A DNA stretch of 26,168 nucleotides. It comes from CAYOXD01 sp964407825 (GTDB lineage Bacteria; Desulfobacterota; Desulfobacteria; Desulfobacterales; JAFDDL01). This document shows positions 7,644 through 15,650 of this stretch, piece by piece. The stretch's first letter is position 1, and each line of letters begins with the position of its first letter. The stretch spans positions 1 to 26,168 of the forward strand of contig CAYOXD010000033.1 of NCBI GenBank assembly GCA_964407825.1, in the 5' to 3' direction. The notes below the pieces were generated by a model. The model did not search any database. It was not told the DNA's origin and was given only the letters and a program-made list of their open reading frames with translations. The position numbers and the translations under genes are program-made.

Positions 7644-9635
7644 ATGAAAGAAAAAAAACACAAAATCAGGAATAAGATCTTCCGGGAAAACCTGAACGTT
7701 CAGATCTTCGTCATTTTCAGCCTCCTGATTTGTTCCATTTCAGCGGCCTTCTCATTTCTGGCCGCTTACCATCAACGACAGGCCCTTGTAACAAAGCTCA
7801 TGGAGGACGGCACCCTTTTGACCCGATCCCTCACCTACAGTTGCAGGATCGGGGTGTTTTCAGAAAATCCCGGTCTGCTCAGCGCGCCGATACAGGGCGT
7901 GTTCCAGTATCGAGACGTCCTTGAGGTGACGGTGTTCAACGCAAAGGGAGAGCCGCTCTTCCAAAAAATAAATCCCGGCGCGGCGTCGGCTATAGGGGGC
8001 CAGGACGGCAATCGGTCGGCTCTCACCGGAACCCTCTCACCTGCCCATCGGGCGCCCCCGAGCCCGCTCCTACGCGTCGAGGAAAGACCGAATGCAATCG
8101 TTTTCTGGTCAACGATCATGACCGACAACGGCTATAACATTAACACCCCGTTTTGGGAGGGGCTGGGGGCAAAGAGGAATCGTCCTAAGATACTGGGATA
8201 CTTATGCTTGACCCTGGGCAAGGCGGGAATGAAAAGACAGCTGTTGCTGGCGCTCATCAGAAACATGGCCATTGCCGCCGGCTTCCTGGTGCTGGGGACA
8301 CTGATCACCTTTATCCTGGCCCAGCGCATCACGAAGCCCCTGAAACGGCTGACCCAGGCGGCCATCACCTCCAGTCACGAGGGCGTCTTTCACAAACTTC
8401 CGGTCGATAGCCGCAATGAGATCGGCAAGCTGGCCACCGCGTTCAACTATCTCTCGGATGCCCTGGACAGACGGGACCAGGAAAAGAAACTCCTGGAGGA
8501 AAAGCTGTGGCAGGCTCAAAAGATGGAGGCCATCGGCACCCTTGCCGGCGGCATCGCCCATGATTTCAACAACATTTTGGGTATCATCTCGGGATTTTGC
8601 GAAATCGCGCTGCTCACGGCCCCGCCGGAGACCAAGTACAAGGGGTACCTCCAAGAGGTGTTCAAGGCCGCCAGCCGCGCCAGGGACCTGGTAAAACAGA
8701 TTCTTACCTTCAGCCGAAAAAGCGAGAAGGAAGAGCGGCCCCTCCAAATATCGGTGGTGCTCAAGGAGACTCTGAAGATGCTGCGCGCCTCGCTGCCGAG
8801 CACCATCGAACTGCGGCAATACATCAATGAGGATCTGCCGGCCGTGCTCGGGGATCCGACCCAGATTTATCAGGTGCTCATGAACCTGTGCGCCAACGCC
8901 AACCATGCCATGCAGGAAAAGGGCGGTCTCCTGGAAATCAGCCTCAATGAAGTGCGCCTGGATGCCCAGCAGGCCCGGTGCCACCCGGACCTGAAATCCG
9001 GGAAATATCAGAAATTGACGGTGCGGGACACCGGCCACGGTATGAACCCGGCGGTTCTGGAACGTATATTCGATCCCTTTTTCACCACCAAAGGGCCTGG
9101 AGAGGGCACGGGCATGGGACTTGCGGTGGTTCATGGCATCGTGAAGGCCCATGACGGTGCCATCCTGGTTCACAGCGAACTGGGCGGGGGCACCTGCTTT
9201 GAAGTATTCTTCCCCTCCCTGGAAAGCCCGGTCAACCTCCTGGAGGATAAAACAAGCCCGGCTCCGACCGGTAAGGAACATATTCTTCTGGTGGATGACG
9301 AGGTCTCCCTGGTGGTGCTCGGGACCAAGATGCTCTCGTCCCTGGGCTACAACGTCACCACCTGCTCCAACAGCGTTGAGGCGCTGGCGGCGTTTCAGAA
9401 GGATGCTAATGGATTCGACCTGGTGATCACCGATCTGACCATGCCGAAAATGACGGGGTTGGATCTTTCAAGCACCATTTTGCAACTGCGGCCGGATATC
9501 CCCATTATCCTCTGCACGGGGTTCAGCGATGTCCTGCAGGATGGTACCGCCAAATCCATCGGCATACGGGAGGTGGCAATGAAACCGATCGTGTGGAAAG
9601 AACTTGCCCAGGTGATTCGCCGGGTGCTGGACTGA
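7644..9635 (+). CDS. hybrid sensor histidine kinase (membrane, HAMP-HisKA-HATPase-REC)
   Basis: Inner-membrane sensor of 663 aa. Two membrane segments (about 19-40 and 207-226) flank a periplasmic sensor region of about 165 residues with no clear family match. A HAMP linker (about 227-280) follows. The HisKA motif is GGIAHDFNN with phospho-acceptor His306. The ATPase shows the N box (LMNLCANANHAM), DTGHGM, IFDPFFTTK and GTGMGLAVV. A C-terminal receiver (about 540-663) has VDDE and phospho-acceptor Asp597 in ITDLTMPK. ATG follows the binding-protein stop by 1 nt, which suggests translational coupling. It probably reads the ligand state of the upstream protein and relays to its own receiver or to the next gene's receiver. 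The output target is not visible. Confidence 0.95.
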   Translation: MKEKKHKIRNKIFRENLNVQIFVIFSLLICSISAAFSFLAAYHQRQALVTKLMEDGTLLTRSLTYSCRIGVFSENPGLLSAPIQGVFQYRDVLEVTVFNAKGEPLFQKINPGAASAIGGQDGNRSALTGTLSPAHRAPPSPLLRVEERPNAIVFWSTIMTDNGYNINTPFWEGLGAKRNRPKILGYLCLTLGKAGMKRQLLLALIRNMAIAAGFLVLGTLITFILAQRITKPLKRLTQAAITSSHEGVFHKLPVDSRNEIGKLATAFNYLSDALDRRDQEKKLLEEKLWQAQKMEAIGTLAGGIAHDFNNILGIISGFCEIALLTAPPETKYKGYLQEVFKAASRARDLVKQILTFSRKSEKEERPLQISVVLKETLKMLRASLPSTIELRQYINEDLPAVLGDPTQIYQVLMNLCANANHAMQEKGGLLEISLNEVRLDAQQARCHPDLKSGKYQKLTVRDTGHGMNPAVLERIFDPFFTTKGPGEGTGMGLAVVHGIVKAHDGAILVHSELGGGTCFEVFFPSLESPVNLLEDKTSPAPTGKEHILLVDDEVSLVVLGTKMLSSLGYNVTTCSNSVEALAAFQKDANGFDLVITDLTMPKMTGLDLSSTILQLRPDIPIILCTGFSDVLQDGTAKSIGIREVAMKPIVWKELAQVIRRVLD

Positions 9636-9645
9636 GGGGCATCTC

Positions 9646-11298
9646 ATGAACCTGCCGACTCCGGAACGATACCGCATTCTCGTTGCAGATGATGAAGAAG
9701 AGTATCTGACATTATACCAGCATGTCTTCTCCAAAGAGAACCCCTTTGACCGGCAGACGGGGGACGTCGACTCCCCGCCGGGTGCCACCATTGCCAGGGC
9801 GGGATTTGACCTCAGCACCTGCCGCAACGGCCAGGAAGCGGTGGCGCTGGTGAAAAGAGCCCTCGATGAAGGCGCTCCGTTTTCCGTCGCCTTTATCGAT
9901 GTACGCATGCCCCCGGGACCCGATGGCATCTGGGTGGCAAAGCAGATACGGCGCCTGGATCCCTCCCTGGAGATCGTCATCGTAACGGGCTTCTCCGACT
10001 ATAGCCCCGAGGCCATCATGGCCAAAATCCCGCCAGTCCACAAATTGATCTACATCCAAAAGCCCTTCCGCCTGAAGGAAATCTACCATTTCGCCAGTGT
10101 TCTGAGCGCCAAGCGGCACCAGGAGCAGCACCTTTTGAACATCAACAAAACCCTGGAGCAGGAGGTCGCCGAGCGGACCCGGGAATTGGAGCGGAAAAAC
10201 AATTTGCTCACCCAGGAAATCCAACAGCGCATCCAGGCTCAGGAGGCCCTTCGAAAAAGCGAAAAGAGCTACCGGCTCCTGGTGGAAAAACAGATGGATC
10301 TGATCCTGAAATTCGACTGCAGCGGCAAGCTTCTCTTCGTCAGTCCCTCCTATGCCTTCACCCTCGGCAGGCCCCGTGAGGAGCTGCTCGGAAAGGCCTA
10401 CCTGGATTTCGTCCTCATAGAGGTTCGGGAAAAGATCGCCCGGGCCATCCAGCAGGCTTACAGGCCGCCCCACTCGGCATACGTTGAGGAGAGGGCCTGG
10501 ACCCGTCACGGGCGACGCTGGTACTCCTGGGTTTACACGGGGCTTTTGGACAAGTCCGGTCAGGTAACCGAAATTTTGGCGGTGGGCAGGGACATCACGG
10601 ACCGCAAGAAGACCGAGCTGGATTTGATGGCGTCCCAGAAGAAGCTCCAGGTCCTGTTCTCACACCTGGTCACCGCCCAGGAGGAGGAACGCAAACGGAT
10701 CGCATCGGACCTTCATGACGATCTGGGGCAAACCCTGGCGGTATTGAAGCTGCGCATCCAATCCATTCAAAACCAGATGCCTCCGGATCAGACCGAACTG
10801 ATCGATACCTGCGAGGAAACCGTGACCTATGTCAACCAGATCATCGACCGGGTTCGCAGGCTGTCGCACGATCTATCCCCGGCGGCCCTGGACGATCTGG
10901 GGCTTACCGATGCCCTGAGATCCCTGGCCAACGACTATACCCGTCATACCCAGACGAAGGTTTCCATGGACATTGCAAAAATCGACCGACTCCTGCCGGC
11001 GTCCTCAGAGGTCATGATCTACCGGGTATTCCAGGAGGTTTTCACCAATATCCAAAAGCACTCCAACGCCCATGAAGTTTGCATCCGGATTGAGCGGGGG
11101 GAAACCGTTCTCCGGTTCGAAATCAATGACCGGGGCAACGGCTTCGATATGACTCGGGTTGCGCACCCCCCCCCCAAGGAAAGGGGCCTTGGCCTGTCCA
11201 CCATGGATGAGCGCATCCGGATGCTGGGGGGACGGCTCTCCATCGACAGCCACATCGGCGAGGGAACCAGCATCCGCTTTTCCGTCCCCTTCTGTTGA
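9646..11298 (+). CDS. response regulator-histidine kinase: REC-PAS-HisKA_3-HATPase
   Basis: Soluble 550-aa signalling protein starting 10 nt after the hybrid kinase, with GAGGGG as ribosome binding site. The N-terminal receiver carries ADDEEE and acceptor Asp85 in FIDVRMPPGPDG, and has an extra loop of about 20 residues after the first helix. A coiled coil (about 160-205) and a PAS domain (about 205-320, ending VGRDITDRKK) follow. The kinase is NarX/DegS-like: ERKRIASDLHDDLGQ with His357, then an ATPase with NDRGNG and ERGLGLSTMDERI. NarX-type kinases normally phosphorylate NarL/LuxR regulators; none is encoded in the window. The likely flow is hybrid kinase to this REC, then through this kinase to an unlinked regulator. 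Confidence 0.94.
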   Translation: MNLPTPERYRILVADDEEEYLTLYQHVFSKENPFDRQTGDVDSPPGATIARAGFDLSTCRNGQEAVALVKRALDEGAPFSVAFIDVRMPPGPDGIWVAKQIRRLDPSLEIVIVTGFSDYSPEAIMAKIPPVHKLIYIQKPFRLKEIYHFASVLSAKRHQEQHLLNINKTLEQEVAERTRELERKNNLLTQEIQQRIQAQEALRKSEKSYRLLVEKQMDLILKFDCSGKLLFVSPSYAFTLGRPREELLGKAYLDFVLIEVREKIARAIQQAYRPPHSAYVEERAWTRHGRRWYSWVYTGLLDKSGQVTEILAVGRDITDRKKTELDLMASQKKLQVLFSHLVTAQEEERKRIASDLHDDLGQTLAVLKLRIQSIQNQMPPDQTELIDTCEETVTYVNQIIDRVRRLSHDLSPAALDDLGLTDALRSLANDYTRHTQTKVSMDIAKIDRLLPASSEVMIYRVFQEVFTNIQKHSNAHEVCIRIERGETVLRFEINDRGNGFDMTRVAHPPPKERGLGLSTMDERIRMLGGRLSIDSHIGEGTSIRFSVPFC

Positions 11299-11339
11299 GC
11301 GATTCCTAATGGGGCTAACGGCTGCCGGCCTATGGCAAT

Positions 11340-11369
11340 AAAAAAAGCCCTCCGCAAATCCGGAGGGCT
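11340..11369 (-). terminator. intrinsic terminator after tRNA-Gly/tRNA-Cys
   Basis: A perfect 9-bp stem AGCCCTCCG/CGGAGGGCT with a 6-nt loop (11346-11369) is followed on the minus strand by a 7-T run. It lies 10 nt beyond the tRNA-Cys 3' end. On the plus strand it lacks a T-run, but it may still slow transcription from the kinase operon ending at 11298. Confidence 0.85.
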
Positions 11370-11379
11370 GAATCTTTCA

Positions 11380-11454
11380 TGGAGGCGGCAACCAGATTCG
11401 AACTGGTGAATAGCGGTTTTGCAGACCGCTGCCTTACCACTTGGCTATGCCGCC
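11380..11454 (-). tRNA. tRNA-Cys (GCA)
   Basis: The minus-strand cloverleaf of 75 nt has acceptor GGCGGCA/TGCCGCC, discriminator T as expected for Cys, and encoded CCA. The anticodon GCA lies in the loop TCTGCAAAA. The T loop is GTTCGAATC. It is co-transcribed 7 nt downstream of tRNA-Gly. Confidence 0.97.
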
Positions 11455-11461
11455 AAAAAAA

Positions 11462-11536
11462 TGGAGCGGGAAACGGGATTTGAACCCGCGACTTCGACCT
11501 TGGCAAGGTCGCACTCTACCACTGAGTTATTCCCGC
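11462..11536 (-). tRNA. tRNA-Gly (GCC)
   Basis: The minus-strand cloverleaf of 75 nt has acceptor GCGGGAA/TTCCCGC, discriminator T and encoded CCA. The anticodon stem GACCT/AGGTC encloses the loop TGCCA with anticodon GCC. The T loop is GTTCAAATC. It is the first gene of the Gly-Cys tRNA unit. Confidence 0.97.
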
Positions 11537-11554
11537 TCGTGTTAAAGAGTGCCT

Positions 11555-11583
11555 CTTGTACCGATTCCCTTTGGGTTTGTCAA
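11555..11583 (-). promoter_or_regulatory. sigma70-type promoter of the tRNA-Gly/Cys unit
   Basis: A perfect TTGACA (11578-11583) is followed after 17 nt by TACAAG (11555-11560), ending about 19 nt before the tRNA-Gly 5' end. It begins just after the exbD stop codon, so the tRNAs can be made independently of the exbBD transcript. It has the same form as the tRNA-Asn promoter at 113-141. Confidence 0.7.
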
Positions 11584-11596
11584 TAAAAAAGATGTA

Positions 11597-12004
11597 TCAG
11601 AACGGCTTTTCCGTGGCCAGGCAAAGACGGCCGGCCCCCGCGGCCTTGGCAAGATCCATCACCCTGACGGCCTTGTCCAGGATCACGCCGCGATCCGCCT
11701 TGACCACCACCAGGCGGTCCGGCGCGCCAGCGATGAGATGCTTGAGTCGTTTGAAGAGCTGGTTCAGGGGAACCGCCTGATCCGCGATATAGGTTCTGCC
11801 CTGCCGATCCACATAAACGGTAATCTCCTGTCGGGTCTGGGGGGAGGAGGCCTTGGCCTGGGGCAATTTGATGGAGATGCCCTCGTCCACGAGGAAATTG
11901 GTGGTCAGCAGAAAGAAAACAAGCAGCATGAAGACGATATCGATGAGGGAGGTCAGCGGCGTCTGGATCTGATAGGGTGTCTTCTTACGGGGCAATAGGG
12001 CCAT
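11597..12004 (-). CDS. exbD: ExbD/TolR-family biopolymer transport protein
   Basis: Inner-membrane proton-channel partner of ExbB, energising TonB or a TonB/TolA-like protein. It is 135 aa. A basic cytoplasmic N-terminus precedes a single membrane helix (about 19-40) carrying the conserved Asp22 in SLIDIVFMLLVFFLLTTNF. A periplasmic domain typical of ExbD/TolR follows (QEITVYVDRQGRTYI, then VVVKADRGV). GAGGAG precedes the ATG by about 6 nt. It sits 36 nt downstream of exbB. Neither tonB nor pal/tolB genes are next to it, so Tol versus Exb cannot be settled from context. Confidence 0.93.
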   Translation of the reverse strand: MALLPRKKTPYQIQTPLTSLIDIVFMLLVFFLLTTNFLVDEGISIKLPQAKASSPQTRQEITVYVDRQGRTYIADQAVPLNQLFKRLKHLIAGAPDRLVVVKADRGVILDKAVRVMDLAKAAGAGRLCLATEKPF

Positions 12005-12040
12005 GGCTCTCTCCTCGAAGTCTCTATTTCATGCCGCCGG

Positions 12041-12652
12041 TCAGCCGCTCTTCCTGAAAAGGGCCGTGATGAAGGTCACCGCCCCATCCTGGAGGCGCGC
12101 CTCGTAGCGCTCCACCCGGGCCAGCAGGTAGCTGTGCGCCACCATGGTGGGAAGGGCCACGGCAAGGCCCAGGGCGGTGGTCAGCATCGCCTCCCAGATC
12201 CCGCCGGCCAGAACCACGGCGTTCACCTTGCCGCCCATCTCCTGGATCACCATGAACGCCTTGATCATTCCCATGACCGTCCCCAGAAGCCCCAGGAGCG
12301 GAGCGATGTTTCCGATGGTGGCAAGGGCCTGCAGGTAGGACGACAGATCCCTCACCTCCTCCTCGGTGGAGTGGGCAAGAACGGTTTCGACGGTTTCACG
12401 GTCCTGATCCCTGACATCGAGGGCACGGGAAAGGACGCGGCCCATGGGTGAATCGCTCTCCTCGACCACCTTTCTGGCATCGTCTGGGCGGCCCTTACCC
12501 AACAGCTCGATGGCCTTCTCGGCCAGGCCGGAGCCCCGGCTGCGCAATCTGGCAAACCGGATCATCCGTTCGAGAAAAATGGCCAGGGCCAGAACCGAAC
12601 ACAGCAGGATGGGGATCACCAGCACCCCGCCCTTGGACAACAATTGGAACAT
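12041..12652 (-). CDS. exbB: ExbB/TolQ/MotA-family proton channel protein
   Basis: Inner-membrane channel subunit of 203 aa forming the pentamer that, with ExbD, converts proton flow to mechanical work. Three membrane segments are seen at about 10-29, 108-130 and 147-170. The family signatures are ATIGNIAPLLGLLGTVMGMI and MLTTALGLAVALPTMVAH. AGGAG precedes the ATG. It starts 14 nt after the upstream repeat protein and precedes exbD, so the three appear to form one transcription unit. Confidence 0.94.
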   Translation of the reverse strand: MFQLLSKGGVLVIPILLCSVLALAIFLERMIRFARLRSRGSGLAEKAIELLGKGRPDDARKVVEESDSPMGRVLSRALDVRDQDRETVETVLAHSTEEEVRDLSSYLQALATIGNIAPLLGLLGTVMGMIKAFMVIQEMGGKVNAVVLAGGIWEAMLTTALGLAVALPTMVAHSYLLARVERYEARLQDGAVTFITALFRKSG

Positions 12653-12666
12653 GGGGATTCATCTCC

Positions 12667-14349
12667 TTATGGCGATGTCGATTGTTTCTGTTTATCCGCC
12701 TGCCGCATATCGTCAATAATATCAGCGGTACCATCAAAATCCAGATCCTGTTTCCGGAGCACCAGCTTCCCCGCGGCGTCATAGGTTTCCCAGATATCGG
12801 GTCGGCCGTCGCCGTTGGTATCCTCCTGGACGAGAGCAATTTTGCCGTTCCTGTAAAAGTACCAGATATCCGGCCGACCGTCGCCGTTGGTATCCCTTTC
12901 CGCCCGAACAGCCTGGCCGGATGCGTCATAGTACCAGGTCAGGGTCAGCCGGCCGGTGTGTCGATCGTACTCCTGGCTCTTCTGCAGTTTCCCGGACGGC
13001 CCGTAAAAATCACGCGCATCGATCTTGCCGTCGGAATTGGTATCTATCTCCTTCATCCGTACCACTCCCCCCTTATAAAAGGATCGAAGCTCCGGATGAC
13101 CGTCTCCATTCCTGTCGATTTCGGCCACCATGGACCAGCCCGGTCTATCGAAATATTCAGTGGTTTCAAAGCTCCCGTTGTGATCGGCGTCAAGCATCAG
13201 CTTTTGTTTCTTCCCGTCCCGGTAGATGACCACAAGATCCTTCCGGCCGTCGCCGTTTTCATCCCGCTCGAGCCGGACCAGGTGCCCGGCCTTATAATAT
13301 TGCCAGGTGTCGATTTTGCCGTCCTTGTCGGTATCGCTTTCCACCCGGATCCGTTGCCGCTTGCCGTTGAAAAAAATCGTCGTATCCGGCCTCCCGTCCC
13401 GGTTCTTATCCACGGTCTGGAAGCGCAGCTTTCCGTTCTTGAAGTGGGAGACCGTCTCCAGATATCCGTCTCCGTCCGCATCGTAGTCGACCTCCACCGG
13501 TATGCCGTTACGAAATCGGGTGATGCGATCGATGCGGCCCGTGTGGCGGGTGTCCTCCCGAATCTCCTTGGCCTGTCCCCTGGCGTCGAAATCAACGAAA
13601 TAATCCATCTTCCCGTCGAAATTGGTGTCCTTTTCCCGGTGCACCGGCAGGCCGTTCTTGAAGTCGGTCACGATATCGAACACCCCGTCCCCATTGGAAT
13701 CCCTTCGCTCCCGGACCGGTTTATTATGGGCAAAATCCGTTACGATCTCAAACCGGCCATCCTCGTTCCTGTCTCTCTTTTCCTGGAAAATCTCACCGTT
13801 TCGATAGAGGCGAAGGGTTTCGAACTTCCCGTCACCGTTGGTATCCTGGCTCGACGTGGCCAAGACCCCGTTCTTATACCGGTACACCGTATCTAGCCGC
13901 CCATCTCCGGTCGTATCCTTTTCGATGGTCAGGGGCCGGCCGGCCCCATCGAAAAAGACCCGTTCCACCAGCTTTCCCCGGGCGTTTCGTCTCTCTTGGC
14001 GGACCCGCTTTCCCTTCTCGAAATAGTCCACCACATCGATATGGCCGTCGAAATCCGTATCCCTCTCCAGCCGAACCAGTTTGCCGTCGCGATAGTACTG
14101 AAACCGGTCCATGATGCCGTCGCCGTTGGAGTCCATATCGAGCTGCACCAGCACCCCCCGGGCGTTGAGGTGGTAGATACGATCGATCTTTCCATCCCCG
14201 TTCGTATCCTTCTTGATAATCCTGGCATCGGCATACGAAAGGGCGGGGAGAAGCAAACAGAGGAGCAATGGCAGCAGCACCCGGCGCCAGCACCACCGGC
14301 GCCGCCGGTAAAGAGGAGATGATGGTGCGCGTTGGGTTCGTGGAGACAT
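12667..14349 (-). CDS. secreted protein of 21 calcium-loop-like tandem repeats
   Basis: A 560-aa protein from the ATG at 14349; an in-frame TTG at 14403 adds 18 unlikely residues. A basic stretch (RRRRWCWRR) and a leucine-rich helix ending ALSYA form a signal peptide or anchor (about residues 14-40). The rest is 21 tandem units of about 24 residues. Each starts with an acidic loop like DTNGDGKID, followed by an aromatic beta pair (YYRDGKLVRLER). The loop matches EF-hand/dockerin-type Ca2+ ligands at positions 1, 3, 5 and 9. Units 4 and 18 have lost the loop, and units 10 and 15 are weak. It is probably periplasmic or surface-exposed and binds Ca2+, which is inference. It is 14 nt upstream of exbB, so a link to envelope energisation is possible. 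The specific function is unknown. Confidence 0.8.
   Translation of the reverse strand: MSPRTQRAPSSPLYRRRRWCWRRVLLPLLLCLLLPALSYADARIIKKDTNGDGKIDRIYHLNARGVLVQLDMDSNGDGIMDRFQYYRDGKLVRLERDTDFDGHIDVVDYFEKGKRVRQERRNARGKLVERVFFDGAGRPLTIEKDTTGDGRLDTVYRYKNGVLATSSQDTNGDGKFETLRLYRNGEIFQEKRDRNEDGRFEIVTDFAHNKPVRERRDSNGDGVFDIVTDFKNGLPVHREKDTNFDGKMDYFVDFDARGQAKEIREDTRHTGRIDRITRFRNGIPVEVDYDADGDGYLETVSHFKNGKLRFQTVDKNRDGRPDTTIFFNGKRQRIRVESDTDKDGKIDTWQYYKAGHLVRLERDENGDGRKDLVVIYRDGKKQKLMLDADHNGSFETTEYFDRPGWSMVAEIDRNGDGHPELRSFYKGGVVRMKEIDTNSDGKIDARDFYGPSGKLQKSQEYDRHTGRLTLTWYYDASGQAVRAERDTNGDGRPDIWYFYRNGKIALVQEDTNGDGRPDIWETYDAAGKLVLRKQDLDFDGTADIIDDMRQADKQKQSTSP
12676..14208 (-). repeat. tandem 72-nt coding repeats (21 units)
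   Basis: The array encodes the repeated loop-plus-hairpin units of the secreted protein. Codons of the loop are the most conserved part, and the last intact pair (units 19-20) shares the loop DTNGDGRPDIW. Most other units have diverged at DNA level, so the array is old rather than recently amplified. Confidence 0.75.
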
Positions 14350-14428
14350 ATGAAACGTTACCTCGGCGGCCCTTGAAAGGGGACAGGCGGGAACGCCGGC
14401 CAAGCCACCGGCTTATGGCGAATCGATG

Positions 14429-15415
14429 TCAGATCAGCGCCTTGGCAAACCCTTCCGGATCGAAGATCTGAAGATCCTCGATCCCCTCGCCGACCCCGAT
14501 GTAGCGAAGCGGCAGATTCATCTCGTGGCAGATGCCCACCACGACCCCTCCCTTGGCGGTGCCATCGAGCTTGGTAAGCGCCATGGCGGTCACGCCGCAG
14601 GCCTCGTGAAAGAGGCGGGCCTGGGAGATGGCATTCTGGCCCGTGGTTGCGTCCAACACCAGGAGCACCTCGTGGGGCGCCGCCGCATCGATCTTCGCCA
14701 GTGTCCGCTTGATCTTTTTCAGCTCCTCCATCAGGTTTACCTTGGTATGCAGCCTGCCGGCCGTGTCCACGAGGACCAGGTCCGCCCCCCTGGATTTGGC
14801 TGCCCGGTAAGCGTCATAGGCCACGGCGGCGGGATCCGAGTTTTCCCGGTGCTTCACGAAATCCGCCCCTGCCCTGTCCGCCCAGATCTCGAGCTGTTCC
14901 ACGGCAGCGGCCCGGAAGGTATCGGCCGCCGCGATCAGCACCTTTTCGCCTTCAACCGTCGCCCTGGCCGCCAACTTCCCGATGGTGGTGGTCTTCCCCA
15001 CGCCGTTGACGCCCACCACCATGACCACCCGGGGACCCACGGGGGCCGTTTCTGCGGCAGCCGGGCCAGGCATGAGCGTCACGATTTCTTCCCGCAACGC
15101 CGCCTTCAGCGCGGCGGCGTCCTTCAGCCGGCCGGCTCTCCGGTGAATCCGCTCCATGAGGTCCGATGTGGTACGGACCCCGAGATCCGCCGTGATCAAA
15201 AGCCCCTCCAGGTCCTCCAGCAGATCGTCGTCCACCCCGGCTCGCCCTGAAAAGAGCTCGTCTATGTCCGTATTCAAAAAGTCCCGTGTCCTGGACAATC
15301 CCCTTTTGAGGCGATTGAAAAGGCCAGGGGAGGCATTTTCCTCTTCGGTCTCTTGCGGCTGGTTCTGATCCGCCGCGTCTTCCGGCTCTTTTTTCGATTT
15401 ACCAAACCATCCCAT
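14429..15415 (-). CDS. ftsY: signal recognition particle receptor FtsY
   Basis: SRP receptor GTPase, 328 aa, that docks ribosome-nascent chain complexes at the inner membrane for SecYEG insertion. A short acidic A region (residues 1-30), with a Gly-Trp-Phe start, leads to the N domain (about 32-115). The G domain has P-loop GVNGVGKTTT (135-144), DTFRAAA (165-171), DTAGR (217-221) and TKLDG (281-285). The end (YIGVGEGIEDLQIFDPEGFAKALI) is the normal C-terminus. It follows smc on the same strand after 235 nt. Confidence 0.97.
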   Translation of the reverse strand: MGWFGKSKKEPEDAADQNQPQETEEENASPGLFNRLKRGLSRTRDFLNTDIDELFSGRAGVDDDLLEDLEGLLITADLGVRTTSDLMERIHRRAGRLKDAAALKAALREEIVTLMPGPAAAETAPVGPRVVMVVGVNGVGKTTTIGKLAARATVEGEKVLIAAADTFRAAAVEQLEIWADRAGADFVKHRENSDPAAVAYDAYRAAKSRGADLVLVDTAGRLHTKVNLMEELKKIKRTLAKIDAAAPHEVLLVLDATTGQNAISQARLFHEACGVTAMALTKLDGTAKGGVVVGICHEMNLPLRYIGVGEGIEDLQIFDPEGFAKALI

Positions 15416-15650
15416 GGGTCATCTTCCGATATGCGTCCGCAAGCAACGGGAGCGCCCCTGCCCATCCATCCTCTGCCAGGCGCTCCGAAATCCATTTTCC
15501 CCTCCCCTTATCACACGGCCCAGCCCGGACGCAACGGCCCCCGCCATTTCCCGGTGAGCGACATTGAAATTTTGCACGGCGCAGGTGAGGAGGCGCGGTC
15601 GATTCACCAAGAACCGCTGTGCGGTATCGCGATGGCAATCGTCTGCAGCC

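Noticed and set aside
12448..13896. A 482-codon plus-strand frame opposite the repeat protein
   Set aside because: It is a shadow of the tandem repeats on the other strand; its apparent PVAVGI-type repeats simply mirror the DxNxDG units.
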